A stretch of DNA of 64,000 nucleotides. Source: Chloroflexota bacterium (GTDB taxonomy: Bacteria > Chloroflexota > Dehalococcoidia > DSTF01 > RBG-16-68-14). The stretch lies in the NCBI GenBank assembly GCA_029262675.1, contig JAJCYW010000020.1:202107-266106 (forward strand), in the 5' to 3' direction. The notes under the pieces were generated by a model that saw only the letters and a program-made list of their open reading frames with translations, made no database searches and was not told the origin of the DNA. Below, piece by piece: positions 1 through 10,600 of the stretch (positions are counted from its first letter, which is position 1; every line of letters begins with the position of its first letter). Both the position numbers and the translations under genes were made by a program.

Positions 1-642
1 CTGTCGCACCCAGGCGTCCCGCTCCGCGGTGTCGCGGTCGTAGAGCAGGCGGCGCAATAGCACACTGGCAAGGCTGCCGTGCGCGGGGGCCGGCCGCGCG
101 TTCGCCAGCACTCGCTTGGCCGCGATCACGCCGGCGATCGCGGCCAGGCCGCGCCAGATCGCCGGTGGCTGGCCGGTGGCCCAAGCCGCGACAGGTGCAG
201 CGAGGATGCCGAGCCCGCCGAATAACGGGACCGACCGTACCTTGACGCCTATCAACGAGATGACGATGAACAGGGCGAGCGCCGGTCGCGACAACATCAG
301 CATCACGCCGATTGCGTGGCCGACGCCTCGGCCGCCCGAAAAGCCCAGGAACGGCGACCAGTTGTGGCCGGCCACCGCGGCCACGCCGGAGGCGGCACGT
401 ACGGCATTGCCTTGGCCGGTTGCGATTGCGGCCGCCGGCCCGGCTATGCCCTGGGCTATCTCCGCAAGCCCGACCGGAACGACGGCGACCTTCGACACAC
501 TCTGCCAGACGTTCGACGCACCGGCGTTGCCGCTTCCGTGCTCTCGAATGTCGACGCCGCGTAGCAGCCGTCCGGTGACGTACGCGACTGGTATCGCACC
601 GGCAATGAAACTGGCTAGGATCGTCAGTACGGCGCGCGCCAT
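1..642 (-). CDS. plsY: Glycerol-3-phosphate acyltransferase PlsY-like membrane protein (C-terminus truncated by window edge)
   Basis: Not in the ORF track because no stop falls in the window. Minus-strand translation from ATG at 642 reads MARAVLTILASFIAGAIPVAYVTGRLLRGVDIREHGSGNAGASNVWQ..., with the PlsY-type 'DIREHGSGNAGASN' motif. Confidence 0.85.
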   Translation of the reverse strand, partial: MARAVLTILASFIAGAIPVAYVTGRLLRGVDIREHGSGNAGASNVWQSVSKVAVVPVGLAEIAQGIAGPAAAIATGQGNAVRAASGVAAVAGHNWSPFLGFSGGRGVGHAIGVMLMLSRPALALFIVISLIGVKVRSVPLFGGLGILAAPVAAWATGQPPAIWRGLAAIAGVIAAKRVLANARPAPAHGSLASVLLRRLLYDRDTAERDAWVRQ

Positions 643-662
643 GTCTGGTCAGCGACGCTCCG

Positions 663-1364
663 TCACGCCGGCTGCACGGTCTTGCCGCGGACCGTGGCGC
701 TCAACGTCGCCGCCGCCTGTTCGGCCGTCATCCGCTGCGTGTTCAGCATCAGGTGGTAGTGGACGGGGTCGTCCACGTCGATCTTGAAGAACTTGCGATG
801 GAAGCTCACGCGCCCCTTGTCGCCTTCGTGGACCCGTTTGGCAGCCTCTTCTTCGGAGAGGCCATTCCTGGCGGCGTACGTCGCAATGCGATAGTCCAGC
901 GGCGCGCCGAGGAGAGCGTGTGTGACGTCTGGCCGGTCCTGGAGGATCACCTGGCTGCCGCGTCCGATGATGACCACGTTGTCGTGGCGCGCAAGGTCGT
1001 TGACCACCTGGGTCAGCGTGGAGATGTAGTCGTCGTCGGACACCTCTTCGGGGCTCTCCGCCGCCGCCTCGCTGTATGTTCGTCCCAAGACAACATCTAG
1101 TCCGCTGCTGCCCATCATCGGGTCGGCCGCGCCGGCGGCCGCCGAGCGCTCCAGGAAATGGCGGAGCGTGTGGGCCAGTCGTTCACCGAAGCTGGCCGTG
1201 CGCTCGTCGCGGGTGACGACGGCCTCCACGGGAACACCGAGTTCGCGCGCCGCCTCGACGAGGATCTCCTGGTCGACGTAGTCGATACCGAGTTGTTGGG
1301 CGGTGAGCCGGCCGATGTCGATGGCGCCGGCGCCGATCTGACTCGAGACGGTGAGTACGGCCAT
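663..1364 (-). CDS. Cytidylate kinase-like family protein
   Basis: ORF 663..1412; likely start at internal Met (MAVLTVSSQIGAGAIDIGRLTAQQLGIDYVDQEIL...), typical of the cytidylate-kinase-like P-loop family. Confidence 0.8.
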   Translation of the reverse strand: MAVLTVSSQIGAGAIDIGRLTAQQLGIDYVDQEILVEAARELGVPVEAVVTRDERTASFGERLAHTLRHFLERSAAAGAADPMMGSSGLDVVLGRTYSEAAAESPEEVSDDDYISTLTQVVNDLARHDNVVIIGRGSQVILQDRPDVTHALLGAPLDYRIATYAARNGLSEEEAAKRVHEGDKGRVSFHRKFFKIDVDDPVHYHLMLNTQRMTAEQAAATLSATVRGKTVQPA

Positions 1365-1461
1365 CGTCGACCTCCCTTTGTCTACCGGACCGGTTGGCAG
1401 GCGGGACTCCAAGCCATGCTACAGACGACGGTCGCCTGCTCTCGCCGTGCGCGGCGCTGAG

Positions 1462-1749
1462 TCAGTCGTTCAGCCGTTCGATGAACATGGAGACCGGGAT
1501 CGCAGGCAACGTGGTGATCTGTACCGTACCGCGCGCGCCCAGTTCCACGGAGATGCGGGCCACCGTCTCATTGTCAACGGCGTCGACGATGGAGATGAAA
1601 TCGTAGCCACCCAGCACCGCGTACTGGTCGACGACCTTGGCGCCCATCGCCTCGATCTCCTTGTTCACCTCCTGGATTCGCTCCGGCCGCCCCTTAATCG
1701 TCTTGCGGCCCTCGTCCGTGAGGGTGCTGAGAAAGATGTACGTGGCCAT
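1462..1749 (-). CDS. GYD domain-containing protein
   Basis: MATYIFLSTLTDEGRKTIKGRPERIQEVNKEIEAMGAKVVDQYAVLGGYDFISIVDA...; GYD motif; start trimmed from ORF 1462..1884. Confidence 0.85.
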   Translation of the reverse strand: MATYIFLSTLTDEGRKTIKGRPERIQEVNKEIEAMGAKVVDQYAVLGGYDFISIVDAVDNETVARISVELGARGTVQITTLPAIPVSMFIERLND

Positions 1750-1896
1750 GCGTTCTCCTCGCGAATTGTCGATGTCGGCCGGCCGACTCTGGCCGGCCGT
1801 CGGTTGGCCTATTGTAGCACTGTTGGCGGGATTCGGCGCGTCGGTTGGCAGAAGCTTCTCCGCGCTAGCGAGGTGCGGAAGCACGACGCGGCGCGC

Positions 1897-2094
1897 CTAC
1901 TCGTGCTCCCATGGCCGGCCGTCGTCATCGAGCACGAGCGGAGCGGGCACCCGTTCGCCGCAGATGCACGGAAACTGCCCGATCTGGACCCACATGGGGA
2001 AGTTGCCTTCGTAGATGCGCTCGCACGCCTCACACGATGTACGGAACAGCTTGACGTGTGGTGGGTTCTGCTTGCGGGGCCGGGCGTTGGTCAC
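1897..2094 (-). CDS. Small hypothetical protein with paired cysteines (CxxC, CxC)
   Basis: 65 aa ORF with SCEAC and CIC motifs; sits in an otherwise co-directional gene run. Confidence 0.5.
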   Translation of the reverse strand: MTNARPRKQNPPHVKLFRTSCEACERIYEGNFPMWVQIGQFPCICGERVPAPLVLDDDGRPWEHE

Positions 2095-2381
2095 TGCTCC
2101 GCCAGGTAGATGAGGTAGCGGTCGTTGCGCTCCGCGATCAGAAGAATGCGGCTTTCCGACCGCAACTCCGCTACGATCTCCGGCAGCGCGGCGGAGTGGC
2201 CCCGCACCGGCATGCTGCGATCCCAGACGTACTCAGTTTCGCCCACCCGCAGCCGGGAGCGCAGGCGCGCTTCGCCGTCCAGGTTGACGTACGGCACGTC
2301 GAGGCCTTCGAGATGCAGCGAACCGATGTCGGCGCGCGTGACCTCCAGCGGTGCGGCCTGAGTTGCGTCTTCTGTTGCCAT
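2091..2381 (-). CDS. Hypothetical protein
   Basis: C-terminal 96 aa of ORF 2091..2672 from Met 98 (MATEDATQAAPLEVTRADIGSLHLEG...); overlaps the stop/start of the downstream small ORF. Confidence 0.5.
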   Translation of the reverse strand: MATEDATQAAPLEVTRADIGSLHLEGLDVPYVNLDGEARLRSRLRVGETEYVWDRSMPVRGHSAALPEIVAELRSESRILLIAERNDRYLIYLAEQ

Positions 2382-2628
2382 GCCTGCATTCCAGCGTAGA
2401 TACGGGCTACTGTCAACCGGCGCCCTGCCCCATGAACACTGACGTTCGCGCTCCAGCTCCCGAACCTTCTCGATGTTGGCGGCCTCGCTCTTGTCCGGAC
2501 GGTAATCGAACAAGGCGACGAGGCTCTCCTTCGCGACGGTGTGCGACGTCGCTGCGAGGCTGAGGCAGAGCGCGTTGGTGAGCACGGACCGCCCGTCGCT
2601 GCCGAATGCGATCTTGATCGTCGGCAGG

Positions 2629-3573
2629 TCACCACCATATCGTCTCGTCCAGCTCGTCCAGCGCCTCGTCATCGCCGGCCGAGGCTGGCTGCGTCCAGAG
2701 GTTGGTGCCCAGGTACTTCCAGCCGTTGTCCGCGAAGAGCAGCACGATGTTGCCGCGATTCATCTGATGGGCGACCTTCAGCCCGGCGTGCAGCACTGCG
2801 CCGGAAGAGACCCCGCCGAATACCGACTCCCGCTCCATCAGCAGCGCGGCCGCGCGAAAGGCGTGCTGGCTGCGGACGAGGATCTTGGCGTCAAGCAGGT
2901 CGAGATCGAGAATCGGCGGCACGAAGCCGTCCGTTAGGCTCTTCAGCCCCTGCACCTGGTTGCCCGGGTGCGGCTCCACCGCGACGACTTTCGTCGTTGG
3001 GTTCGCTTCCTTCAGGCGGCGGCCCACGCCCATCGCCGTGCCGCCCGTGCCGAGTCCGGCGACAAACACGTCAACGTTGGCCACGTCCGCCAAGATCTCG
3101 GGCGCAGTGGTTTCGTAGTGGGCGCGGACGTTGTCTTGGTTGCAGAACTGGTCCAGGAAGAACCAACCCTCGCGCTCCGCCGTCGCACGGGCCATTTCGA
3201 TCGCGCGGCGCACGCCGTCTTCCGCTGGCACCCACTCTACGGCCGCGCCATAGACGGCCATCGCCTGCGGGATTTCCGGGAAGACGTTGCGTGGTATGAC
3301 GATGCGGACGGGGTGGTTCAGCGCCGCGCCCGCCATTGCCAGCGCGATGCCGGTGTTGCCGGTCGAGGCCTCGATGACGGCACCACCGGGCGCAAGCCTG
3401 CCATCCGCCGTGGCGCTCTCCAGCATGCGCCGGACGATGCGGTCTTTCACGCTGCCGGTCGGGTTCCAGCCCTCCAGCTTGGCGAACAGCCGGACGCCGG
3501 GCTGCGGGCTGCAGTTGCGCAGCTCGATCATTGGAGTGTCGCCGATCGCGTGGAGAAGGCGGAGGTGATGCAT
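2629..3573 (-). CDS. PLP-dependent cysteine synthase family protein
   Basis: IGDTPMIELRN, KLEGWNPTGSVKDRI (PLP lysine) and EASTGNTGIALAM motifs. Confidence 0.92.
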   Translation of the reverse strand: MHHLRLLHAIGDTPMIELRNCSPQPGVRLFAKLEGWNPTGSVKDRIVRRMLESATADGRLAPGGAVIEASTGNTGIALAMAGAALNHPVRIVIPRNVFPEIPQAMAVYGAAVEWVPAEDGVRRAIEMARATAEREGWFFLDQFCNQDNVRAHYETTAPEILADVANVDVFVAGLGTGGTAMGVGRRLKEANPTTKVVAVEPHPGNQVQGLKSLTDGFVPPILDLDLLDAKILVRSQHAFRAAALLMERESVFGGVSSGAVLHAGLKVAHQMNRGNIVLLFADNGWKYLGTNLWTQPASAGDDEALDELDETIWW

Positions 3574-3634
3574 GGCGTGTCCACGGGGAGTCTATCGCGC
3601 CACGCACTCCGCTGTCACCCGCGGTGGCACGCGC

Positions 3635-4531
3635 CTACACGGCGAACTGTAGCTGGCCTACTTCTGGTGCTGGCGTGCGCCGTTCCGGTGACATGTCCCA
3701 TCGCGCGCGTAGACGCTGAACGGTGTCGTGTACCTCCTCCGAGTAGCGCTTCGGCGCGTAGATCCCGCGATACATCCGCTCGTAGCGCGGCAGCAGGTGG
3801 GGATACGTCTCGCGTAGGAATGGCATGAACCACTCTTTAGTCCCCGGCTTGAGGTAGAGCACATTATCGCCCACGAACGCTGCGCCGTGATCTCGGGCCG
3901 CCTTCATCACCGCCTCCAGGTTCTCCTTGTCGTCAGTCAGGCTGGGAATGATGGGAGCCAGCATCACGCCACAGCGGATGCCGGCGTCCGCCAGTTTTCG
4001 CATCGCTTCCAGGCGCTGCTTCGGCTTCGCCGTCTCCGGTTCAATGTGTCGCCAGACGTCTTCCCGCAGCGTGGCGATGCTGAAGAGGACGCTGCACTCG
4101 GCGACATCGGATAGCTCACGCAACAACGCCACGTCGCGCGTGATGCCGGCCGACTTTGTGATCAGCGAGCAAGGGTTGGCGTGGTCGCGGAAGGCCTGCA
4201 GAGCGGCGCGTGTCAGGCCGTACTTCAGTTCGGCCTGCTGGTAGGGGTCGCAGGCCGTGCCGATCGTGACGGATTCTCGCCGCCAGCCCGGCCGCTTCAG
4301 TTCCCGCCGCAACACAGAAGCCACGTTCGTCTTGACGACGACTCGCCGGTCGAAATCGCTGCCAGAGTTGTATCCCAGATATTCGTGGTTGCCGCGAGCG
4401 AAGCAGTAGACGCAGGCGTGCTGACAGGCGCGGTAGGGGTTAAGCGTCCAGCGCAGGCCGGGCATCGATGGGATCCTCACCCGATTTAGCGCGCTTTTGC
4501 ACTCGATCTCCTCAAACGTAACCTGTAGCAT
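3635..4531 (-). CDS. Rv2578c/SplB-like radical SAM protein
   Basis: NPYRACQHACVYCFARGNHEYLG (CxxxCxxC) and ITKSAGITRDVALLRELSDVAECSVLFSIATL...; start trimmed to MLQVTFEEIECKSALN. Confidence 0.9.
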   Translation of the reverse strand: MLQVTFEEIECKSALNRVRIPSMPGLRWTLNPYRACQHACVYCFARGNHEYLGYNSGSDFDRRVVVKTNVASVLRRELKRPGWRRESVTIGTACDPYQQAELKYGLTRAALQAFRDHANPCSLITKSAGITRDVALLRELSDVAECSVLFSIATLREDVWRHIEPETAKPKQRLEAMRKLADAGIRCGVMLAPIIPSLTDDKENLEAVMKAARDHGAAFVGDNVLYLKPGTKEWFMPFLRETYPHLLPRYERMYRGIYAPKRYSEEVHDTVQRLRARWDMSPERRTPAPEVGQLQFAV

Positions 4532-4577
4532 GGTTGCCTCCTGAAGTAGAACAACAGTACGCACTTAGATACTAATA

Positions 4578-4591
4578 CGAACGGGTGTTCT
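4578..4591. promoter_or_regulatory. Putative LexA (DinR-type) SOS box
   Basis: CGAACGGGTGTTCT matches the Gram-positive-type consensus CGAACRNRYGTTYC at 13 of 14 positions; in the divergent intergenic region upstream of the radical SAM gene. Confidence 0.6.
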
Positions 4592-4643
4592 TGTCAATCC
4601 GTTCGATTGGTTTGTCCCGTAGCAGACATCTATACTTTGGTTG

Positions 4644-5036
4644 ATGTCCGACATCGCTGGCGACCCCATGGCCCGCAAGCAGCAGGCCGACCTGCTCCTA
4701 GAGCGAACTGCGTTGCAGCTACGCCAACTGTTGGAGGAGGCTGCGGGCGAGTTGCATCCGTTCCCGCCGTTTCCGGGCGCATTCTTCACGAATGCGATAG
4801 AGGTGGAGGCGGATACAGAGGAGAGCGCCAGCCGCGGCTGCATCGTCGTCTGCCAGGACGGAGAGCTGTATGAGTTGGAGATGAGCATCGACTTCTCGGA
4901 GGACGTGGAGGACCCCGTCTCGGCCCGCGACGAAAAGCTGAAGAAGCTGGAGAACCTGCACCCGCGCGCCTACGTGGCGCTGGCCTATGAGGCGCTGACG
5001 CGCATCACCGAGCAGCTCATGGAGCGCAGCGAGTAG
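4644..5036 (+). CDS. Hypothetical acidic protein
   Basis: ORF 4641..5036; ATG at 4644 follows TTG. Confidence 0.7.
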   Translation: MSDIAGDPMARKQQADLLLERTALQLRQLLEEAAGELHPFPPFPGAFFTNAIEVEADTEESASRGCIVVCQDGELYELEMSIDFSEDVEDPVSARDEKLKKLENLHPRAYVALAYEALTRITEQLMERSE

Positions 5037-5042
5037 GCGCTT

Positions 5043-5453
5043 GTGACCAGAAGAGACGCTTCCGAGTTCGGCAAGACCGGCGGGTTGCTGGGCGGTCCTA
5101 GCTCCTGGCGTCGCATCGTCCTTGCCGGAGTCGGCGGGGGCGTTGCGCTGGCCCTAGGCGCGGCACTTGCAGCGTCACTCATCGGCGGCGGCAGTGGCTC
5201 GCTCGACCACGGCCTTGACCCGACCGCCGCAGCGCCTCTGGTGTTTCCGGACGTCGAGCAGCCGGAGGCGACAGACTTGCCGGTCGAAGTCGAGCCGGAC
5301 GCGACTCTGCCGCCTGCAACTGAAGCGCCTCCCGACCCGACTGCGACCGAGGAGCAGGCGCCCGTGACGCCGATACCGACGCCGACCGCCGTGATCGAGG
5401 AGCCGTCTCCCGCGCCGACTGAGAACGGGAGTGAGGGGGTGGAGGTGCCGTAG
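5043..5453 (+). CDS. Hypothetical single-TM protein with Pro/Thr/Glu-rich exported domain
   Basis: N-terminal TM helix (IVLAGVGGGVALALGAALAASLIGG) followed by a low-complexity P/T/E tail. Confidence 0.7.
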   Translation: MTRRDASEFGKTGGLLGGPSSWRRIVLAGVGGGVALALGAALAASLIGGGSGSLDHGLDPTAAAPLVFPDVEQPEATDLPVEVEPDATLPPATEAPPDPTATEEQAPVTPIPTPTAVIEEPSPAPTENGSEGVEVP

Positions 5454-5473
5454 GTCCTGGCGCCCCGCGTTCG

Positions 5474-5953
5474 TTACTCGAGGACGATCTCGCCGCTCTT
5501 GCCGCCTCGCTTGCGCGCCAACCTTACCGCTTCGATCCGCATGCCGCGGTCGACGGCCTTGCACATGTCGTAGACGGTGAGCGCGGCGATGCTGACGGCC
5601 GTCATCGCCTCCATCTCCACGCCGGTCTTGCCCGTCGTCCGCACCGTGGCCGTGATCTGCAGCGACGACGCTGCTTCGTCCGGCGCGATCTCGACATCGA
5701 TGTCGGTCAGCAGGAGGGGATGGCAGAGCGGGATCAACTCGTGTGTATGCTTCGCCGCCATCACGCCGGCGAGCCGCGCGACTGCGATCACGTCGCCCTT
5801 CGGCACACCGCCGGACTGAATCAGCGCCAGCGTCTCCGGCTGCATGAGGACCGTGCCACGGGCCACGGCTTCGCGAGCGGTATCAGCCTTCGCCGTAACG
5901 TCGACCATGCGTGCGCGTCCGGCCTCGTCGATATGGGAGAGTTGGTCCGTCAT
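5474..5953 (-). CDS. moaC: Cyclic pyranopterin monophosphate synthase MoaC
   Basis: [49 protein letters not shown]. Confidence 0.97.
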   Translation of the reverse strand: MTDQLSHIDEAGRARMVDVTAKADTAREAVARGTVLMQPETLALIQSGGVPKGDVIAVARLAGVMAAKHTHELIPLCHPLLLTDIDVEIAPDEAASSLQITATVRTTGKTGVEMEAMTAVSIAALTVYDMCKAVDRGMRIEAVRLARKRGGKSGEIVLE

Positions 5954-5969
5954 GACGTTATCGTGCCGC

Positions 5970-7043
5970 CTAGCCGCCGATCTGGGACATGCTGCGACTG
6001 GCGGGCTGGAAGCCGGGGTCGTTGACGTAGTGCTTCATCTCCTTGCGCCAGACCGCGCCGCGGATCACGTGCTCGATCTCGAGGTCGCTGGCGCCGTTGC
6101 GCAAGGGCGCGCGCAGGTCGGTCTCCCAGCGCGAGAAGAGGCACGTCCTGAACTGGCCGTCGGCCGTCATCCGGATCCGGTCACAGGTGTCGCAGAACGG
6201 CTCGCTGACCGGGTTGATGAAACCGACTTCGCCGGTGCCGTCCGCGAACGCGAAGCGCTGGGCGGTCGCGATGCGGTTGTCCTGCACGGGAACGAGCGGG
6301 TAGCGCGATTCGATGATGGCGCGGAGCTCGGCGCCGGTGAGCACGTCCTGCTGGTCCCATTTGCCCTCGGCATCCAGCGGCATGAACTCGATCCAGCGCA
6401 CGATGTATGGCTTGCGGCGTGCCAGCTCCGCGAAGGCGAGGACGTCCTCTTCGCTGAAGTCCCGCATCGCGACGGCGTTGACCTTGATCGGCGCGAGTTC
6501 GGGATACTTCTCGCACTCTTCCAGGCCTGCTAGAACCTCTGGCAGTGCGTCCCGACGCGTAATGTGGGCGAACTTCTCGCGCACGGGCGTGTCCATGCTG
6601 ACGTTAATCCGTTGCAGGCCGGCGGCGACCAGCTCGCCGCACATCTTCTCGAGCGTGAAGCCGTTGGTCGTCAGGCTGAGGCTCGTCAGGCTTTCGATGC
6701 GCGAGAGCTTCTCGATCAGCTGCGGCAGGTCGCGGCGTACGAGCGGCTCGCCGCCTGTCAGCCGGACCTCCTCGACGCCCATGCTGGCGAAGATCGTCAC
6801 CAGCCGCTCGATCTCTTCGTAAGACAGCAACTCGTCGCGCTTGAGCCAGACGAGACCTTCTTCCGGCATGCAGTAGTGGCAGCGGAAGTTACAGCGGTCG
6901 GTAACCGACACGCGCAGGTTCTTGATCGCCCGGCCAACGCGGTCGACCAGCTGGCCGTCGCCCCAGTCGTCGGGCGTGCCGGGGTCGACCGGCGGCAACG
7001 CGCCGGCTTCTGTGAGGTTGATAATGTCGCCGTTATCGGTCAC
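5970..7043 (-). CDS. moaA: GTP 3',8-cyclase MoaA
   Basis: [21 protein letters not shown] and C-terminal [21 protein letters not shown] cluster motif. Confidence 0.97.
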   Translation of the reverse strand: MTDNGDIINLTEAGALPPVDPGTPDDWGDGQLVDRVGRAIKNLRVSVTDRCNFRCHYCMPEEGLVWLKRDELLSYEEIERLVTIFASMGVEEVRLTGGEPLVRRDLPQLIEKLSRIESLTSLSLTTNGFTLEKMCGELVAAGLQRINVSMDTPVREKFAHITRRDALPEVLAGLEECEKYPELAPIKVNAVAMRDFSEEDVLAFAELARRKPYIVRWIEFMPLDAEGKWDQQDVLTGAELRAIIESRYPLVPVQDNRIATAQRFAFADGTGEVGFINPVSEPFCDTCDRIRMTADGQFRTCLFSRWETDLRAPLRNGASDLEIEHVIRGAVWRKEMKHYVNDPGFQPASRSMSQIGG

Positions 7044-7635
7044 GTAGCATCTGCTCCAGAATCGTTAACGCCTTCCGTGCGGCCTCCCCGCGATGGCTGA
7101 CGCGCTGCTTCTCTCCGGCTGGCAGTTCGGCCATCGTCAGGCCGCGCTCCGGCAGGAGGAAGATTGGGTCGTAGCCGAAGCCGTTATCCCCCCGCGGATC
7201 GCCTGCGATCCGTCCCTCCACCGTACCTTCTGTAAGCTGCACTTCGCCACCTTTCGTCGCGATCGCTATGACGCAACGAAAACGCGCCGTGCGATCGTCG
7301 TCCTCCACGCCGCGCAGCTCTTCCAGCATCGCCTGGACGCGCGCCGCATGCGTTAGGTTTGGGCCAGCATAACGGGCGGAACGTACTCCGGGGCGGCCGT
7401 CCATGGCATCCACCTCCAGTCCGGAATCGTCCGCCAGCGCGATGAGGCCGCTGGCGTTTGCAAACGCGATGGCCTTCAGTGTGGCATTCGCCGCATAGGT
7501 CTGTCCAGTCTCCTCGACGTCGAGCTCCAAGCCCACGTCAGCGGGCGTCACGGTCTCCCAACCGCAGCCAGCGAGCAGCGTGCGGAACTCGGCGACCTTA
7601 CCGGCGTTGTTCGTGGCGAGGAGTAGGCGTGGCAT
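7033..7635 (-). CDS. rdgB: XTP/dITP diphosphatase (RdgB/HAM1 family)
   Basis: LLLATNNAGKVAEFR, ALADDSGLEVDAMDGRPGVRSARYAG, NGFGYDPIFLLPE. Confidence 0.95.
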   Translation of the reverse strand: MPRLLLATNNAGKVAEFRTLLAGCGWETVTPADVGLELDVEETGQTYAANATLKAIAFANASGLIALADDSGLEVDAMDGRPGVRSARYAGPNLTHAARVQAMLEELRGVEDDDRTARFRCVIAIATKGGEVQLTEGTVEGRIAGDPRGDNGFGYDPIFLLPERGLTMAELPAGEKQRVSHRGEAARKALTILEQMLRDR

Positions 7636-7639
7636 GAGC

Positions 7640-10600
7640 CTACTGCTTCCGCACGCCCAGCGTCACCGCGTGGCCGTCTACGTCCTGTTGTTCGGTGTGC
7701 GCGTCGTCTGGCGGCGGGGCCTCTTCTAGTGACTCCGATAGCGTCTCCGCCCGCACGTAGTCGCCGTGGGCGGCCAGCACGCGGCGGATGTCGTCATCGC
7801 CCTGCCAGTAGGTCGTGATGCGGTCGGAGATGGCGAAGCCGGCGTCGCGACGCATGTTCTGGATGCGGTGGACGATCTCGCGGGCCAGCCCTTCGTCCAA
7901 CAGGCTTTCCGGCACGTCTGTGTCGACGACGACGACGAAGCCGCTTTCCTGCGCCGAAGCGTAGCCCTCCTGCTCGACCGTTGTGACGAGCACCTCGTCC
8001 GGCGCAAGCGTGAACTCGCCGGCCGCGATCTCCTCGCCGCGCCCGGCGGCCAGGACGACGTTGAGCGGGTCGAGTTCCGCCAGTGCTGCCCTGATCTTGC
8101 CGACATCCTTGCCGTACTTGGGGCCGAGCACGGGCAGGTTCGGCTTGATGTCGTACTGGAGCAGGTCTGAGTCCTCGGCGATCAACGCCAACTCGCGCAC
8201 GTTCAACTCCTCCAGCACCTGCTGCTCCAGGCGGCGCAGGGCGTCGTCGTCGGGCTTACCGGGCAGGCGTACGTAGACGCATTGGAGCGGCTGGCGCACC
8301 TTGATGCCGGCCTTGCTTCGCGCCGCGCGGCCCAGCGAGGCCAGCCGCATCGCCGTGCGCATCTCGTCGTTCAGCGTCTCGTCGATAGCCGACGCGTCGG
8401 CGTCTGGCCAGTCGCAGAGGTGGACGGACGGTGGCGCGTCCTCAGCGCCTGATCGCGCCGAGTTCAAGTTCTGGTAGAGCTCCTCGGAGAGGAACGGCGT
8501 GAACGGCGACATCAGTTTGACCAGCGTGACGAGGCAGTGGTGCAGCGTGGAATAGGCCGACTGCTTGTCGCCGTCGTCCTCGCTCTTCCAGAAGCGGCGG
8601 CGGCTGCGCCGCACGTACCAGTTGGACAGCAGCTCGACGAACGACTCCACGCGGCGGGCGGGCATTGCGGTCTCGTAGCTCTCGAGGCCCGACGTCACGT
8701 CGGCGATGAGCTGGTGCAGCTCGGAGAGCAGCCAACGGTCGAGCTCGTTGTCGCTGGCGAGCGGCGCCGCGCCGTCGGGCTGCCAGCCATCGATGTTGGC
8801 GTACGTGACGAAGAAGGAATACGTGTTCCAGAGCGTCAGCACTAAGTTACGGCGCACCTCGTCGCCGGCCGCGTAGCCGAAGTTGACGTTGGTGGCCGGG
8901 TTGTGGCGCATGAAGAGCCATCGCATCGGGTCGGCGCCCATCTTGTCGGCTGCCTCGTCGAACCAGATGGCGTTGCCCTTGCTCTTGTGCATCTCCTCGC
9001 CCTTCTCGTCCCGGACCTGGGCGTGGCCCAGCACGGCGCGGAACGGCTCGCGCTGCTCCAGCACGGCGCTCATCGCCAGCATGGCGTAGAACCAGTTGCG
9101 GAACTGGCCGGGGAAGCTCTCCGTGATGAAGTCGGCGGGGAACCAATCGTGCCAGAGGCCGGCCTCCCGCGTGTGCGTGTAGTCGAGCGTGGCGTAGGGG
9201 ACGATGCCTGCGTCTAGCCACGGGTTGCCGACGTCCGTGATGCGTGAGACCTTCTCTCCGCAGGACGAGCAGGCGATCCTCACTTCGTCGACCCAGGGCC
9301 GGTGGGGCGAGTGGCCTTCATACTTTTCCCAACCCTCGACGGCCCGCTCTTGCAGCTCGTCGACGCTGCCGATGACATCAACGTTGCCGCAAGCGCAGGG
9401 GTAGATGGGCAGCGCCAGGCCATAGTAGCGCTTCTTGGAGATCATCCAGTCGTCCATATTGCGCAGCCAATCGAGCTCGCGCGCGAGTCCGAATTCCGGG
9501 ATCCAGTTGATCTTGTGCGTCGCGTCGACCATGTGCTCGCGCAGCGGCTTGCCCTCGCCGTCCGCGCCGTCCATGTCGATGTACCACTCGTCGACGACGC
9601 GGAAAACGAGCTCGCTATCGCAGCGCCAGCAAATCGGGTAGCGGTGGACGTAGTCCTGGATGCGGTAGAGAGCACCCTTCTCCTTCAGCGAGTCGAAGAT
9701 CGGCGACGCTACGTCACCCGCGAAGCAATCGCTTAGGAAACCGAAGCCTTCTGTGTATGTGCCGAACTGGTCGATCGGCATGATCACGGGCAGGTCGAAC
9801 TGCTTGCTGAGCGCGAAGTCCTCCTGCCCGCAACCCGGCGCGATGTGGACGATGCCGGTACCTTCGTCTTCGCTCACCTCGTCCCACTCGATGACGCGGT
9901 GGACGACGCCGTCCAGCGCCGGCAGCTCGTCAAACGGCCCGCGGTACGTCAGGCCGACGAGGTCGCGGCCTGGCAACTCCACTTCGATCTCGAACTCGCC
10001 CTGCAGGACCTTCGACTTGCCGCTATCTGCGTCGATCAGCGCGCGGGAGAGGTAGAACACGTCGTCGCCCTGCCGCACGCGTGCGTAGGTCAGCTCCGGA
10101 TGCACCGCCGCAGCGACGTTGGCCGCTAGCGTCCACGGCGTCGTCGTCCAGACGAGAAGCGATTCGTCTTCGCGCTCGATCAAGGGCAGCTTGAGGTAGA
10201 CGCTGCGGTGCGTCATCTCGCGATAGCCTTCCGTGACGATCTCCATGTTGGAGAGCCCAGTGGCGCAGCGCGGACACCACGGCATCGAATCATTGCCTTT
10301 ATATAGCCAGCCGTTGGTGTGGCACTGCTTGAGGAAGTGCCAGATGGCGTAGTTGTTCTCGTCCGAGTTGGTGAAGTAGGAGTCGTCCCAGTCCATCCAC
10401 TGGCCGAGGCGAACCGACTGCTCCGTGATCTGCGCGGCGAAACGTTGGACGCGCGCCTTGCACTCCTCGACGAACTTGCCGACGCCGAAGGCCTCGATGT
10501 CGAGCTTCGAGCTGAAGCCGTGCGCACGTTCGACCTCGACTTCGATCCAGAGGCCCTGGCAGTCGAATCCGTTCTGGTAGCGCTGCTTGTAGCCCTGCAT

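Noticed and set aside
116-787. 223-aa plus-strand ORF (and many other long antisense ORFs, e.g. 41265..42590, 13420..14361, 47764..48366)
   Set aside because: High-GC shadow ORFs antisense to clearly conserved genes (plsY, rpoC, zinc-ribbon gene, rpoB); no family motifs.
2400-2672. N-terminal extension of ORF 2091..2672 (LPTIKIAFGSDGRSVLTNALCLSLAATSHTVAKESL...)
   Set aside because: Superficially RpiB-like start, but the family motifs are absent and it overlaps cysteine synthase at its 5' end; left uncalled.
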